From contig NZ_JOEK01000017.1 of the NCBI RefSeq assembly GCF_000719135.1, forward strand, positions 1 to 64,000: a stretch of 64,000 nucleotides of DNA. Direction: 5' to 3'. Each line of letters starts with the position of its first letter. Positions within the stretch are counted from its first letter, which is position 1. The position numbers and the translations under genes are program-made. This DNA comes from Streptomyces avicenniae (GTDB taxonomy: Bacteria; Actinomycetota; Actinomycetes; Streptomycetales; Streptomycetaceae). The notes below the pieces were generated by a model. The model searched no databases. It was not told the DNA's origin and worked only from the letters and a program-made list of their open reading frames with translations. Below are positions 15,742 to 24,482 of this stretch, in pieces.

Positions 15742-18021
15742 TCACATGCTGTACGCGCCCCGGTCCTCCGGTTCTGCCGGGTCAAGGCCGCGCTCCGGGT
15801 GGTACGCGCCCTGCCAATGGAGCATGTCACCGATCACCGGCTGGGCCAGCCCTGCCGCCAGCGCGGCCTGCGCCTCCCGACGGGGCAGCGCGGCGACGTA
15901 CGGTTGCAAGCGGCGCAACGGTCCCGGCCCGGCCGGGTAGGGGGAGCGAAGCGCGGCGATGTCGGCCTCGATCGCGTCCGGCTCGTCGTCGGGGCGGATG
16001 ACGATCACCGGCTGGGTGAAGGTGTCGTCGATCATCTTGAACGCCTCCGTCACCGCGGGGAAGTCGAGCAGCGCGCGCAAGGCGTCGATGTCCGTCCCCA
16101 TCCCCTTCGCCCCGCCGCCCTGGAGGGCGTACCGCCGCTTGTAGTAGGTGTCGAGGGCGTCCAGGTCGTCAGGGAAGGCTCGTCCGGGCCCGAACTCCGT
16201 GGCGGTGACGTCCAGCGCCCTGGTGAACGTCTCGTCTCTGGGCGCTCCAGCACCGGGGACCCGGAACACGACGGTCGTTCCGATGGCCAGACGTCCGTCA
16301 CGGTTGCACCGTCCGGCGGCCTGCTGCAAGGACTCGGCCGGTGCCCAGGCGCGGTAGACCAACGGGAAATCGATGTCCACGCCCGCCTCGATCAGACTGG
16401 TCGAAACGACACGCACCTCGGCCCCGGCGTCGAGCAAGGTACGCATGCGCTCGATGGTCTCGCGACGGTGGCCCGCCGTCATCCGTGTCGAGAGATGCAG
16501 GACATGGCCCTCTGTTCGGTCCCGCAGCAGCCGATGCATCATGGCCGCGTCCTTGGTCGAGTTGACGACCACGAGAGTCCGGCGACCGCTCTCACGCGAG
16601 ATCTCGTCGGCGATCCCCTCCCAGGTGACGTCCGCCTCCATGCGCCATTCGTAGCGCACACGCCGCAGATCCCTGAAGAGGGTGGCGGGCTCTTCCGCCA
16701 GCTGACGGCGCGGCACGCCGTCCAGCTGGGTCAGGGACCAGAAGTCGGGCTGGGTCGCCGACGCGAGGACCACCGTCACGCCGAAGTACTCCACCAGGCC
16801 GCGCAGCGCGCTCAGGATCGGTACGAGGAGCCGGTCCGGCAACGCCTGCACCTCGTCCAGCACGATGACCGAGCCGGCCAGGCGGTGCAGCTTACGCATC
16901 GCGGCGGGCTTGTTGGCGAACAGCGACTGGAAGAGCTGGACCGTCGTCGTCACGACGAACGGGGCGTCCCAGTTCTCCGCGGCCGTCCGCGCCCAGATGT
17001 TCTCGTCGTCGTCGAGGTTGATCGCGCTGTGGTGCTCCAGGACCACGGGGGCGTCCTCGGGGTCTGTCGGGTCGAGCAAGTCCCGGTAGACCTTGGCGTT
17101 CTGCTCGGTGATGCTGATGTACGGAACCGCCACGACCACCCGCCGCAGCCCGTGGTGTGCGGCGTGGTGGAGGGCGAAGCCCGCCGAGGCCAGCGTCTTG
17201 CCGCCGCCGGTGGGCACGTGCAACACGTAGATCCCCGGCTCCCGCGCCGCGTTCGCGATCACCTGCTCGTAGACGCGTTGCCGGACATCGTTGACCTCCG
17301 AGGACGGGTGGCCCGCCAGCAGGTGACGGCGTCGCGTCTCGAAGCGTTCGGTCAGGCCGGACATGGCCACGGACGGCGCAAGGCGGACCGGCAGCCCCGC
17401 GAAGTGAGCCGCCGTGTCCAGGAAGTCGGCGTCCACCAGGCAGCTGAACAGCATGCGGATCAGCAGGTCCCGCGCCAGTTCCTGCCGCGGCCTGTCGTGC
17501 GGCGGGCACGGCCCCAGCCATGCGGGCACGGGCACCGGGCGATCGGGGTGGATCTCCGGAATCAGGCGTCCGGCACGCGCGCATGCCTCGTCGATGAGGA
17601 GTTGATCCTCGTGACGACCGTCGCGGAGCGAGAGCAGAAGCGTCTTGAGTACCTGCGGGGCGGGCAGGCCACCGTGATGTCCCTGCACGACGGCAGCGAA
17701 CTGCTTGCCTGTGTACCGGGCGGCGAGAAAGGCCCCGGCCTCCTTGTGGGGGACACCCACACGGCCGCCGGTCCTCTCCGCTCTGTCAACCAGACCGGCT
17801 TGCCAGGCGCAGGCCGCCTTGCCCACGTCGTGGACCAGCGCCAGGTACTCGGCCAGTTCGGCCGCCCCGAACGCTTCGCCGAACTGACGAGCCAGCGCGG
17901 CTGTCCCCCGGAGGTGTTCCTCCAAGGTGTGCCGCCGCAGGGAAACCGGACTTCGGCTGTGCGCCCACAGTTCGTTGGATTCACGGCTCCGAGGGTCATC
18001 ATCAGCAGCTACGCTTCCCAT
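15742..18021 (-). CDS. cas3: Type I-C nuclease-helicase Cas3
   Basis: This 759-residue effector unwinds and degrades the target strand recruited by Cascade. The N-terminal HD nuclease has H36 in LEEHLRGTAAL, the H64-D65 pair in LVHDVGKAACAW, and QGHHGG. The superfamily 2 helicase follows: Walker A with K275 (VPTGGGKTLASAG), motif II as DEVQ at 389-392 (a usual Cas3 variant of DExH), motif III SATQP, motif V STSLIEAGVDIDFP and motif VI QQAAGRCNRDG. Everything needed for activity is present. ATG 18021 is preferred; the frame upstream runs into the leader of array 2 and is chance. Its promoter must lie in or next to that leader, divergent from the array. Confidence 0.96.
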   Translation of the reverse strand: MGSVAADDDPRSRESNELWAHSRSPVSLRRHTLEEHLRGTAALARQFGEAFGAAELAEYLALVHDVGKAACAWQAGLVDRAERTGGRVGVPHKEAGAFLAARYTGKQFAAVVQGHHGGLPAPQVLKTLLLSLRDGRHEDQLLIDEACARAGRLIPEIHPDRPVPVPAWLGPCPPHDRPRQELARDLLIRMLFSCLVDADFLDTAAHFAGLPVRLAPSVAMSGLTERFETRRRHLLAGHPSSEVNDVRQRVYEQVIANAAREPGIYVLHVPTGGGKTLASAGFALHHAAHHGLRRVVVAVPYISITEQNAKVYRDLLDPTDPEDAPVVLEHHSAINLDDDENIWARTAAENWDAPFVVTTTVQLFQSLFANKPAAMRKLHRLAGSVIVLDEVQALPDRLLVPILSALRGLVEYFGVTVVLASATQPDFWSLTQLDGVPRRQLAEEPATLFRDLRRVRYEWRMEADVTWEGIADEISRESGRRTLVVVNSTKDAAMMHRLLRDRTEGHVLHLSTRMTAGHRRETIERMRTLLDAGAEVRVVSTSLIEAGVDIDFPLVYRAWAPAESLQQAAGRCNRDGRLAIGTTVVFRVPGAGAPRDETFTRALDVTATEFGPGRAFPDDLDALDTYYKRRYALQGGGAKGMGTDIDALRALLDFPAVTEAFKMIDDTFTQPVIVIRPDDEPDAIEADIAALRSPYPAGPGPLRRLQPYVAALPRREAQAALAAGLAQPVIGDMLHWQGAYHPERGLDPAEPEDRGAYSM

Positions 18022-18064
18022 GACGCCGACCGTAGCGTCCCTATACCCCTGTGTGCCCGAGGAC

Positions 18065-18192
18065 TTCGGAACCTCCAGTGTGCCCAGAAAACACGGATCG
18101 CACCGAAGAGAGATGTCCGGTTCATGAATCTTTCGTCTCCCCGAGAGCCGAGCACACCGACTACGCTGGGCGAAACAGGCCGGTGAATGGCC
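18065..18192 (+). promoter_or_regulatory. CRISPR array 2 leader
   Basis: This is the gap-free counterpart of the array 1 leader at the same distances from the first repeat: TTCGGAACCT at 128 bases, GTCCGGT at 78 bases, CTACGCT at 32 bases. The shared blocks imply one adaptation machinery for both arrays. It lies 44 bases from the cas3 start, so a divergent cas3 promoter may overlap its left edge. Confidence 0.85.
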
Positions 18193-20424
18193 GTGGCGGT
18201 CGTCCTCCAGGACGGCCGGGGATCGCAACTCCCAGAGGACAGCTCTGGCGGCCGGGGAAGGCCGGTGGCGGTCGTCCTCCAGGACGGCCGGGGATCGCAA
18301 CCGTCCGCCGTCACCGGTGCTCAGCACCTTCTCCAACGTGGCGGTCGTCCTCCAGGACGGCCGGGGATCGCAACGAGGAGGCCGGGGTCGTCCGCCGCGC
18401 CCGGCCAGGGTGGCGGTCGTCCTCCAGGACGGCCGGGGATCGCAACTGGGTAGTCTGTTCATCGGCCATGCGGGGTGTCGTGGCGGTCGTCCTCCAGGAC
18501 GGCCGGGGATCGCAACCGCGTCCTGTCCCCCGACGCGTTCACCGCCACGTAGTGGCGGTCGTCCTCCAGGACGGCCGGGGATCGCAACCCCCGCCGCCGC
18601 ACCGAACAGGTCACCGCGTCGAGTGGCGGTCGTCCTCCAGGACGGCCGGGGATCGCAACATGGCGGCGAGGGCCTTGCCTGCGGCCCGGCCGCCCGTGGT
18701 GGCGGTCGTCCTCCAGGACGGCCGGGGATCGCAACACCGGCTTGCGGCACCACGCGCACAGGCGCTCGGGGTGGCGGTCGTCCTCCAGGACGGCCGGGGA
18801 TCGCAACATCGACGGCAAGGGCGAGGAGGCGAACACCTGGGAGGTGGCGGTCGTCCTCCAGGACGGCCGGGGATCGCAACATCGACGGCAAGGGCGAGGA
18901 GGCGAACACCTGGGAGCGTGGCGGTCGTCCTCCAGGACGGCCGGGGATCGCAACCTACACGGACTCGGGGCCGCGCTCGCCCGGGTCCTGGGTGGCGGTC
19001 GTCCTCCAGGACGGCCGGGGATCGCAACCGGCGCTGGCGCTCACTCGGCGGCTGCTATCCGGCGTGGCGGTCGTCCTCCAGGACGGCCGGGGATCGCAAC
19101 CCGGCCCTCCGCGCCTTTGTCTCCGGGCAGACCCGTGGCGGTCGTCCTCCAGGACGGCCGGGGATCGCAACACGTCCAGGAGCGCGATCTCCGACAGGAT
19201 GGACCAGGGGGTGGCGGTCGTCCTCCAGGACGGCCGGGGATCGCAACATCGCGAACGCTCGCCAATTGGTGAGCGAGACGCCCGTGGCGGTCGTCCTCCA
19301 GGACGGCCGGGGATCGCAACCCAGCGTCGGTGCTGGTGTCGCCGTCGCTGCTGCTGTGGCGGTCGTCCTCCAGGACGGCCGGGGATCGCAACGGCATTCC
19401 CGAGGAGGTGCGATGCCTCCCAGGCTCGTGGTGGCGGTCGTCCTCCAGGACGGCCGGGGATCGCAACTCGGTGGTGGGGGCGGGCCGGTGGTCCGGTCTG
19501 CCTGGTGGCGGTCGTCCTCCAGGACGGCCGGGGATCGCAACGGCTACACGAACCCGTTCGTCCTCCAGTGCTGGGCCGAGTGGCGGTCGTCCTCCAGGAC
19601 GGCCGGGGATCGCAACTTTCCGTGTCCCATGCCAGTCGGCGGAGGTCGGTGGTGGCGGTCGTCCTCCAGGACGGCCGGGGATCGCAACTGGTGCCGCTGT
19701 GGAGCCCACAGGGAGGCAAGGGCGGGTGGCGGTCGTCCTCCAGGACGGCCGGGGATCGCAACCCCCCGGCCCACGGCTCCCGGCACTCAGGCCTGCCCGT
19801 GGCGGTCGTCCTCCAGGACGGCCGGGGATCGCAACACCGCGATGGGGACGACGATGCCCGCGACGGCGACGTGGCGGTCGTCCTCCAGGACGGCCGGGGA
19901 TCGCAACGAGCCGAGGTGCAGGACCGGGACGGGGAACTCTCCTCGTGGCGGTCGTCCTCCAGGACGGCCGGGGATCGCAACGTCCTGCCGCCCGGCGCGG
20001 CGCAGCTAGTGTTCCGCGGTGGCGGTCGTCCTCCAGGACGGCCGGGGATCGCAACCTCTTGGTGCTCTGGTGCTTGCGTTCTGGGGTCCGGATGTGGCGG
20101 TCGTCCTCCAGGACGGCCGGGGATCGCAACACGACCGCGCGCTCCGTCTTCGTACGGACGTCCTCGTGGCGGTCGTCCTCCAGGACGGCCGGGGATCGCA
20201 ACGTAGCGGGTGCGGCAGCGGCGGCAGGTGATGGCGGTGGTGGCGGTCGTCCTCCGGGACGGCCGGGGATCGCAACCTCCATGCGCGCGGCGGCTTCCTT
20301 GCTCGGAGGCGGTGGCGGTCGTCCTCCGGGACGGCCGGGGATCGCAACTCTCGCATTTCGAAGACCGTGCGGTACAAATTGAGGGGCGTGGCGGTCGTCC
20401 TCCGGGACGGCCGGGAGTCGCGAC
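18193..20424 (+). CRISPR. CRISPR array 2 (type I-C, 31 repeats)
   Basis: There are thirty-one 37-bp repeats and 30 spacers of 33-39 bp. The repeat begins GTGGCGGTCG and ends GGATCGCAAC as in array 1, but the hairpin arms are GTCGTCC and GGACGGC, with a TCCA loop. The first repeat is at 18193 and the last at 20388. Spacers 9 (18808-18843) and 10 (18881-18917) are identical except that the second is one base longer. The three leader-distal repeats (20240, 20312, 20388) have G in place of A in the loop, and the last also has a diverged 3' end (GGAGTCGCGAC). The array is transcribed on the plus strand away from cas3. Confidence 0.98.
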
Positions 20425-20437
20425 CCCGACGGCACGA

Positions 20438-20456
20438 CCGTTTCCACTGGAAACGG
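20438..20456. terminator. Hairpin after array 2
   Basis: CCGTTTCC and GGAAACGG pair perfectly around a 3-base loop, 13 bases after the last repeat. It probably ends the array 2 transcript. The following 20457-20665 shows nothing else before rnpB. Confidence 0.5.
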
Positions 20457-20665
20457 GAGGCGGGCGTTGGTCGGGTGGTTGGGGAGCGTGGTGTCCGGTT
20501 CTTCCGGAGGCGCGATGTCGCTGGGAAATGGCGACTGACCGTGTGTATCGGGTGCTTGTCCGGGGTGCGGGCGCGCTGCACGCCGAGTCCGGGGAGACTC
20601 CCTGGGCTCCCTCAGAGCCCGATCGACGGCCCGGGAACCCGCGTCGCCGCAGGTCAGGCGTGGGC

Positions 20666-21076
20666 GGCGGACGAGGCGGCCTGTACGCCGGGTTCTGTCG
20701 CCCCGGGGCCTTGCGGCGCCCGGGGGAGGCGGCCATCCATCTAGGGCCGGTGTCGCCACCGGCCTCGTGCGGTCCACCCGCGGACTCGGGCGGGCAGCCC
20801 TCGGTCATCCGCGCAGGGCCGCCGCGAGGCGGCCCCTTTTGACCTTGCTCCAGGTGGGGTTTACCGAGCCGCCCAGGTCACCCTGGGCGCTGGTGGTCTC
20901 TTACACCACCGTTTCACCCTTACCGGGTGCCGAAGCCCCGGCGGTCTGTTTTCTGTGGCACTGTCCCGTGGGTCACCCCAGGTAGGCGTTACCTACCACC
21001 CTGCCCTGTGGAGCCCGGACGTTCCTCGGCGGGATGCAGGACATCCCGACGCGACCGCCCGGCCGGCTCGTCCGCC
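20666..21076 (-). ncRNA. rnpB: RNase P RNA (class A)
   Basis: This is the catalytic RNA that removes 5' leaders from pre-tRNA. Read on the minus strand, GGCGGACGAG at the 5' end (21076) pairs with CTCGTCCGCC at the 3' end (20666) as helix P1. Conserved internal blocks are CAGGGTGGTAGGTAACGCCT, GGGGTGACCCACGGGACAGT, GCCACAGAAAACAGACCGCC, GGTAAGGGTGAAACGGTGG, GTAAGAGACCACCAGC and the 3' segment CGACAGAACCCGGCGTACAG. The length of about 411 bases fits high-GC actinobacteria. Its 5' part overlaps the reading frame end of the EamA permease gene on the same strand. Confidence 0.97.
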
Positions 21077-21912
21077 GTGCGCGCCATCCTACCCGTGGCC
21101 AGGACGGAGCCCGCCAGGATCAGCGCGAAGGCGGCGGCCATGCCGCCCGTCAGGGGCTCGTCGAGGAACGTGACGCCCGCCGCGACGGCGACCGCCGGGT
21201 TGACGTAGGTGAAGACGACGGCGCGCGAGACGCCGACCTCCCGGATCAGTTCGAGGAAGATCACGAACGCCAGCGCCGTGCAGAGCACACCGAGCGCGAC
21301 GAGTGCGGCGACGGCGCGGCCGGGGGGCGCGGTGTCCGGCAGGGTCAGTCCGGCCGGAACGGCGTACAGCAGCGCCGCGAGGGTGAGGCAGGCGGCGGTG
21401 AGCGGCAGGGTGGGGACGTCCCTGAGCGGCCCGGTCGCGATGAGCGGCGCGACGGCGTAGCCGAGCGCGGTGAGCAGCACCTCGGTGACGGACCAGGCGC
21501 TGCCGCCGGTGAGTTCGGGCGCGGCGAGGACGGCGACGCCGACGAGTCCCGCGGCGAGTCCGGCCCAGCGGCGGGCGTCGGGCCGTTCCCTGGCGATGAG
21601 CACGGAGAGGACGGGCACGCAGGCGATCAGCAGGCCGGTCGTGGAGCTGGACAGGTGGCGTTCCGCGTCGGACAGCAGCGCCCAGGGCCCGATGATCTCG
21701 CAGGCCGCGAAGCCCGCGAGGGGCAGGGCGTGAGGGCGCAGGGCGCGCATCTGCCGCAGGGCGAACGGCAGGAGCAGCAGCGCGCCGATGGCGCAGCGGG
21801 TGAAGACGACGACGGGTACGGACAGGGACTCGACGGCTACCTTGATCAGAAGGTAGGGGATGCCCCATATGACGCACATAAGGGCGAACAGCGACCAGCC
21901 TCGCGGTGACAT
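20989..21912 (-). CDS. EamA/DMT-family permease
   Basis: The 307-residue protein has about ten hydrophobic helices in two EamA repeats (MCVIWGIPYLLIKVAVESL and, in the second half, VALGVLCTALAFVIFLELI; TYVNPAVAVAAGVTFLDEPL), typical of drug/metabolite transporters that move amino acids or other small solutes. The substrate is unknown. The last 28 or so residues (TADEPAGRSRRDVLHPAEERP and on to the TAA at 20989) are encoded inside rnpB, which begins at 21076. The membrane part ends just before that, so the tail may be a passive overlap. An AraC-type gene lies 10 bases upstream on the same strand. Confidence 0.88.
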   Translation of the reverse strand: MSPRGWSLFALMCVIWGIPYLLIKVAVESLSVPVVVFTRCAIGALLLLPFALRQMRALRPHALPLAGFAACEIIGPWALLSDAERHLSSSTTGLLIACVPVLSVLIARERPDARRWAGLAAGLVGVAVLAAPELTGGSAWSVTEVLLTALGYAVAPLIATGPLRDVPTLPLTAACLTLAALLYAVPAGLTLPDTAPPGRAVAALVALGVLCTALAFVIFLELIREVGVSRAVVFTYVNPAVAVAAGVTFLDEPLTGGMAAAFALILAGSVLATGRMARTADEPAGRSRRDVLHPAEERPGSTGQGGR

Positions 21913-21922
21913 GCCGCCAGCC

Positions 21923-22825
21923 TCATCCCCCGCGACGGGCCCCGTCTTGAACGCTGTTGCGGTACGCGGCCGGGGTGACGCCGACCACGCGGCGGAACCA
22001 GCGCGTCAGGTGCGCCTGGTCGGCGAAGCCGACGCGTGCCGCGACGTCGGCGGGGCGGGCGCCTCGGTCCAGCAGCGCGCGGGCACGGCTGACGCGGTAC
22101 TGCGCGAGCCAGGCGTACGGCGTCATGCCGGTGGACGCGCGGAACGCGCGCAGCGCCTGGTAGCGGGAGAGCCCCAGGTCGGCGGCGATGGCGGCGAGGC
22201 CGGGTGGGGCGTCGAGTTGGGCGGCGAGCCGTTCGCGCATGGCGTCGGCTATGCGGTCGGGCTGGGGCAGGACGCACTGGGGCCGGGCGGTGCCGGGGGC
22301 GGCGTGGCGGGTGGCGAGCGTGGTGAACAGGGTCAGCAGGTCGCTCTCGGTGCGCAGCGGGTCGGCCGTGGGGGCGGTGGCGGCACGGTGGGCGCGGTCG
22401 AGGGCGGTGGCGAGCGCGGGGTCCTCGATGACGGGGCGGCGGAAGTACGGGCGCCCGCGTACGCCTTCGCCCAGCAGTTCCGGCGACGGGTATGCGGCGC
22501 GGTAGGCGAAGCCCGCAGTGGCGGTGGCGGGTCCGCCGGTGTGGGTCTCGTCGGGTTCGAGGACGACGAGGCTGCCGGGTCCTGAGACGTGGTCGTCGCC
22601 CCGGTAGCGGATGGTCTCCAGGCCGCCCGTGGTGACGCCGACGGCGAACTCGGCGTGGGCGTGCGGCGCGTAGCGGAGCTGGTCGAAGCGGGCGGTGAGC
22701 AGGTCGAGGGACGGGGCTCCGGGGGCGGGGGCGACGCGCGTCCATACGGCCTGTTCGGCGCCGTCCCGGTTGGGTTGCGCGCCGGTCCTTCTCGTACGCT
22801 GTGCCGGTGCTTGTGCTGCTGCCAC
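21923..22825 (-). CDS. AraC-family transcriptional regulator
   Basis: The product has an N-terminal cupin-like effector domain (FDQLRYAPHAHAEFAVGV; SLVVLEPDETHTG) and a C-terminal pair of helix-turn-helix motifs (LDAPPGLAAIAADLGLSRY; ARPADVAARVGFADQAHLTRW, then FRRVVGVTPAAYR). The effector is unknown; its position 10 bases before the EamA permease gene on the same strand suggests it controls that permease. The start is uncertain. The first plausible in-frame start upstream of the domain is GTG 22825, which overlaps the start of the divergent yaaA gene by 25 bases. No ATG, GTG or TTG is in frame between there and the cupin domain. Confidence 0.85.
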   Translation of the reverse strand: MAAAQAPAQRTRRTGAQPNRDGAEQAVWTRVAPAPGAPSLDLLTARFDQLRYAPHAHAEFAVGVTTGGLETIRYRGDDHVSGPGSLVVLEPDETHTGGPATATAGFAYRAAYPSPELLGEGVRGRPYFRRPVIEDPALATALDRAHRAATAPTADPLRTESDLLTLFTTLATRHAAPGTARPQCVLPQPDRIADAMRERLAAQLDAPPGLAAIAADLGLSRYQALRAFRASTGMTPYAWLAQYRVSRARALLDRGARPADVAARVGFADQAHLTRWFRRVVGVTPAAYRNSVQDGARRGG

Positions 22826-23586
22826 CTTCGGAGGGTAAGGCCGGGGACGGGGCGGGTGCGCCGCTCGACCTCGGCGGACTGTCGTTCCCCGCGCTGCGCG
22901 CGGCGCGTGGCGCGGTCCTTGAGGAGCTGACGGCGCTGTGCGCGGCCGACGCGGAGAAGGCACGCGAGGTGCTGGGCCTGAGCGAGGGGCTGCGCGGCGA
23001 GGTCGCGAGGAACGCCCGGCTGCGGGAGGCCCCGGCGCGGCCTGCCGGTCAGCTGTACACGGGGGTGTTGTACGACGCGCTGGGGCTCGGGTCGCTGGAC
23101 GCTGCGGCGCGGCGGCGGGCGCGGGCGTCGCTGGTGGTGTTCTCCGGCCTGTGGGGGGCGCTGCGGGTGACGGACCGGGTGCCGTCGTACCGGTGCTCGG
23201 CGGGGGTGCGGCTGCCGGGTCTCGGGGCGCTGTCGGCGTACTGGCGCGGCCCGATGGCGGAGGCGATGGCGGAGGCCGCCGACGGGCAGGTGGTGCTCGA
23301 CCTGCGCTCGTCGGCGTACGCGGCGATGTGGCGGCCCGCCGGGGAGGTGGCGCGCCGGACGGTGGCCGTGCGGGTGCTCCAGTCGCGGGTGGTGGACGGT
23401 GTGGAGAAGCGGTCGGTGGTCAGCCACTTCAACAAGGCGACGAAGGGCCGTCTGCTGCGCGATCTGCTGACGGCGGGTGCGCTGCCGCGGACGGCGGGGA
23501 AGCTGGCGGGAGCGCTGCGGGACCTGGGCTACGTGGTGGAGGAGCCCGCGCCGGGCGGGCTCGACGTGGTGGTCACGGAGTTGTAG
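22801..23586 (+). CDS. yaaA: Peroxide stress protein YaaA (DUF328)
   Basis: The 261-residue protein follows the YaaA family closely: LLPPSEGKA at the start, LYTGVLYDAL near residue 82, FSGLWGALR near 116, DLRSSAYAAMW near 165 and SHFNKATKG near 208. In E. coli YaaA lowers free iron during hydrogen peroxide stress and binds DNA with a helix-hairpin-helix. The actinobacterial role is inferred. The start is GTG 22801; in-frame GTGs at 22807 and 22813 are alternatives. Its end overlaps the DUF2087 gene on the other strand by 14 bases. Confidence 0.9.
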   Translation: MPVLVLLPPSEGKAGDGAGAPLDLGGLSFPALRAARGAVLEELTALCAADAEKAREVLGLSEGLRGEVARNARLREAPARPAGQLYTGVLYDALGLGSLDAAARRRARASLVVFSGLWGALRVTDRVPSYRCSAGVRLPGLGALSAYWRGPMAEAMAEAADGQVVLDLRSSAYAAMWRPAGEVARRTVAVRVLQSRVVDGVEKRSVVSHFNKATKGRLLRDLLTAGALPRTAGKLAGALRDLGYVVEEPAPGGLDVVVTEL

Positions 23587-23854
23587 GCCGGTGGTAGGCG
23601 GTGCCGTCGGGGCTGCGGGTGAGCAGGCCGTCGTCCACCAGGTAGCGGCGCAGGGCGGCCGTGTCGTCGTGGACGGTGCGGATGACGTCGTTGACCTCGC
23701 GCTCGGTGTAGGTGCGGCCCGGTTCGAAGAGCGTGTCGGCGAGGTGGCGCAGGAGCTGTTCGCGGCGGGCGGTGCGGCGGGGGATGGCGATGAGCCGCCC
23801 GCTGGCGAAGAGGGCGGACACGTCGCGTGAGGTCTCGGTCATGGGTTTCAGCAT
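23573..23854 (-). CDS. DUF2087 domain protein
   Basis: The 93-residue protein consists of the DUF2087 domain (RLIAIPRRTARREQLLRHLA; FEPGRTYTEREVNDVIRTVHDD; LRRYLVDDGLLTR). This is a winged-helix-like unit often found alone or fused to ArsR or sigma-like proteins; molecular function is not established. ATG 23854 or ATG 23842 could be the start; neither has a strong ribosome site. It ends inside the last codons of the convergent yaaA. Confidence 0.8.
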   Translation of the reverse strand: MLKPMTETSRDVSALFASGRLIAIPRRTARREQLLRHLADTLFEPGRTYTEREVNDVIRTVHDDTAALRRYLVDDGLLTRSPDGTAYHRPTTP

Positions 23855-23946
23855 GCCCGGATTCTGGTGGCGCGGCGCGGAGGGTCGCAACGCGTTAAGC
23901 CGGTGCGGCGAGGGCTGCGCTGCGGGGGCTGCGCGGTGGGCGCGGG

Positions 23947-24318
23947 TCACCACGCGTAGGGGCCGAAGCGCCCCCACGCCACGAGGACGGCGAGCGCGAG
24001 GAGGACGCCGTTGACGGGCAGGGCCTCGGGTTCCCCACGGCGCAGGTGCGTGCGGGCGGCCAGCAGCATCGTGGCGGCCAGCCCGCAGGCGGCGAGCGGG
24101 GTGAGGACGGGTGCGATGCCGGTGGCGGCCGGGAGGATCAGCCCGGCGGCGCCGAGCAGTCCGGTGACGCCGATGAACCGTACGGTCGCCGGGGGGAAGT
24201 CGCGCACCCAGGGCAGCGTGGTGGCCAGCCTGTCCATCGGGAGGGTGACCTTCATCAGTCCTGAGACGGCGAAGCCTGCGGCCAGGAACGCCTGGACGAT
24301 CCACAGGAACACGTTCAT
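23947..24318 (-). CDS. DoxX family membrane protein
   Basis: The 123-residue, four-helix membrane protein has the DoxX pattern: FLWIVQAFLAAGFAVSGLMK, then a polar stretch (LPMDRLATTLPWVRDFP), FIGVTGLLGAAGLILP and two further helices. ATG 24318 has GGAG seven bases upstream. It lies divergent from an ECF41-like sigma factor gene 164 bases away. DoxX-like and other redox-linked genes are known neighbours of this sigma group, so regulation by that factor is plausible (inference). Confidence 0.85.
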   Translation of the reverse strand: MNVFLWIVQAFLAAGFAVSGLMKVTLPMDRLATTLPWVRDFPPATVRFIGVTGLLGAAGLILPAATGIAPVLTPLAACGLAATMLLAARTHLRRGEPEALPVNGVLLALAVLVAWGRFGPYAW

Positions 24319-24383
24319 CGGGGCTCTCCACTGTCGTCGGTGTGGGCGGGGCTGCACAGGGAGGACGACGTGGCGCCCCCGGA

Positions 24384-24410
24384 TGTCAGGCCGGGGGGCG
24401 GCCTCACGTT
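24384..24410 (+). promoter_or_regulatory. Possible ECF41-type promoter
   Basis: TGTCAGG (24384-24390), exactly 16 bases, then CGTT (24407-24410). The reported ECF41 consensus is TGTCACA-N16-CGTC. The site lies upstream of the sigma factor gene in the right orientation, so autoregulation is suggested. It differs from consensus at three positions. Confidence 0.4.
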
Positions 24411-24482
24411 CCGGCGCGCTGTCTCGTCTGATGGGTGGAAGGACCACGGGCCCGGAGCACAGGAAGGGGGCGGCGGCACAGC

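Noticed and set aside
18051..20808. Several 500-1000-residue repeat proteins across array 2 on both strands, one fused to cas3
   Set aside because: Same artefact of CRISPR repeats. The cas3 product begins at ATG 18021 with the expected HD-domain N-terminus.
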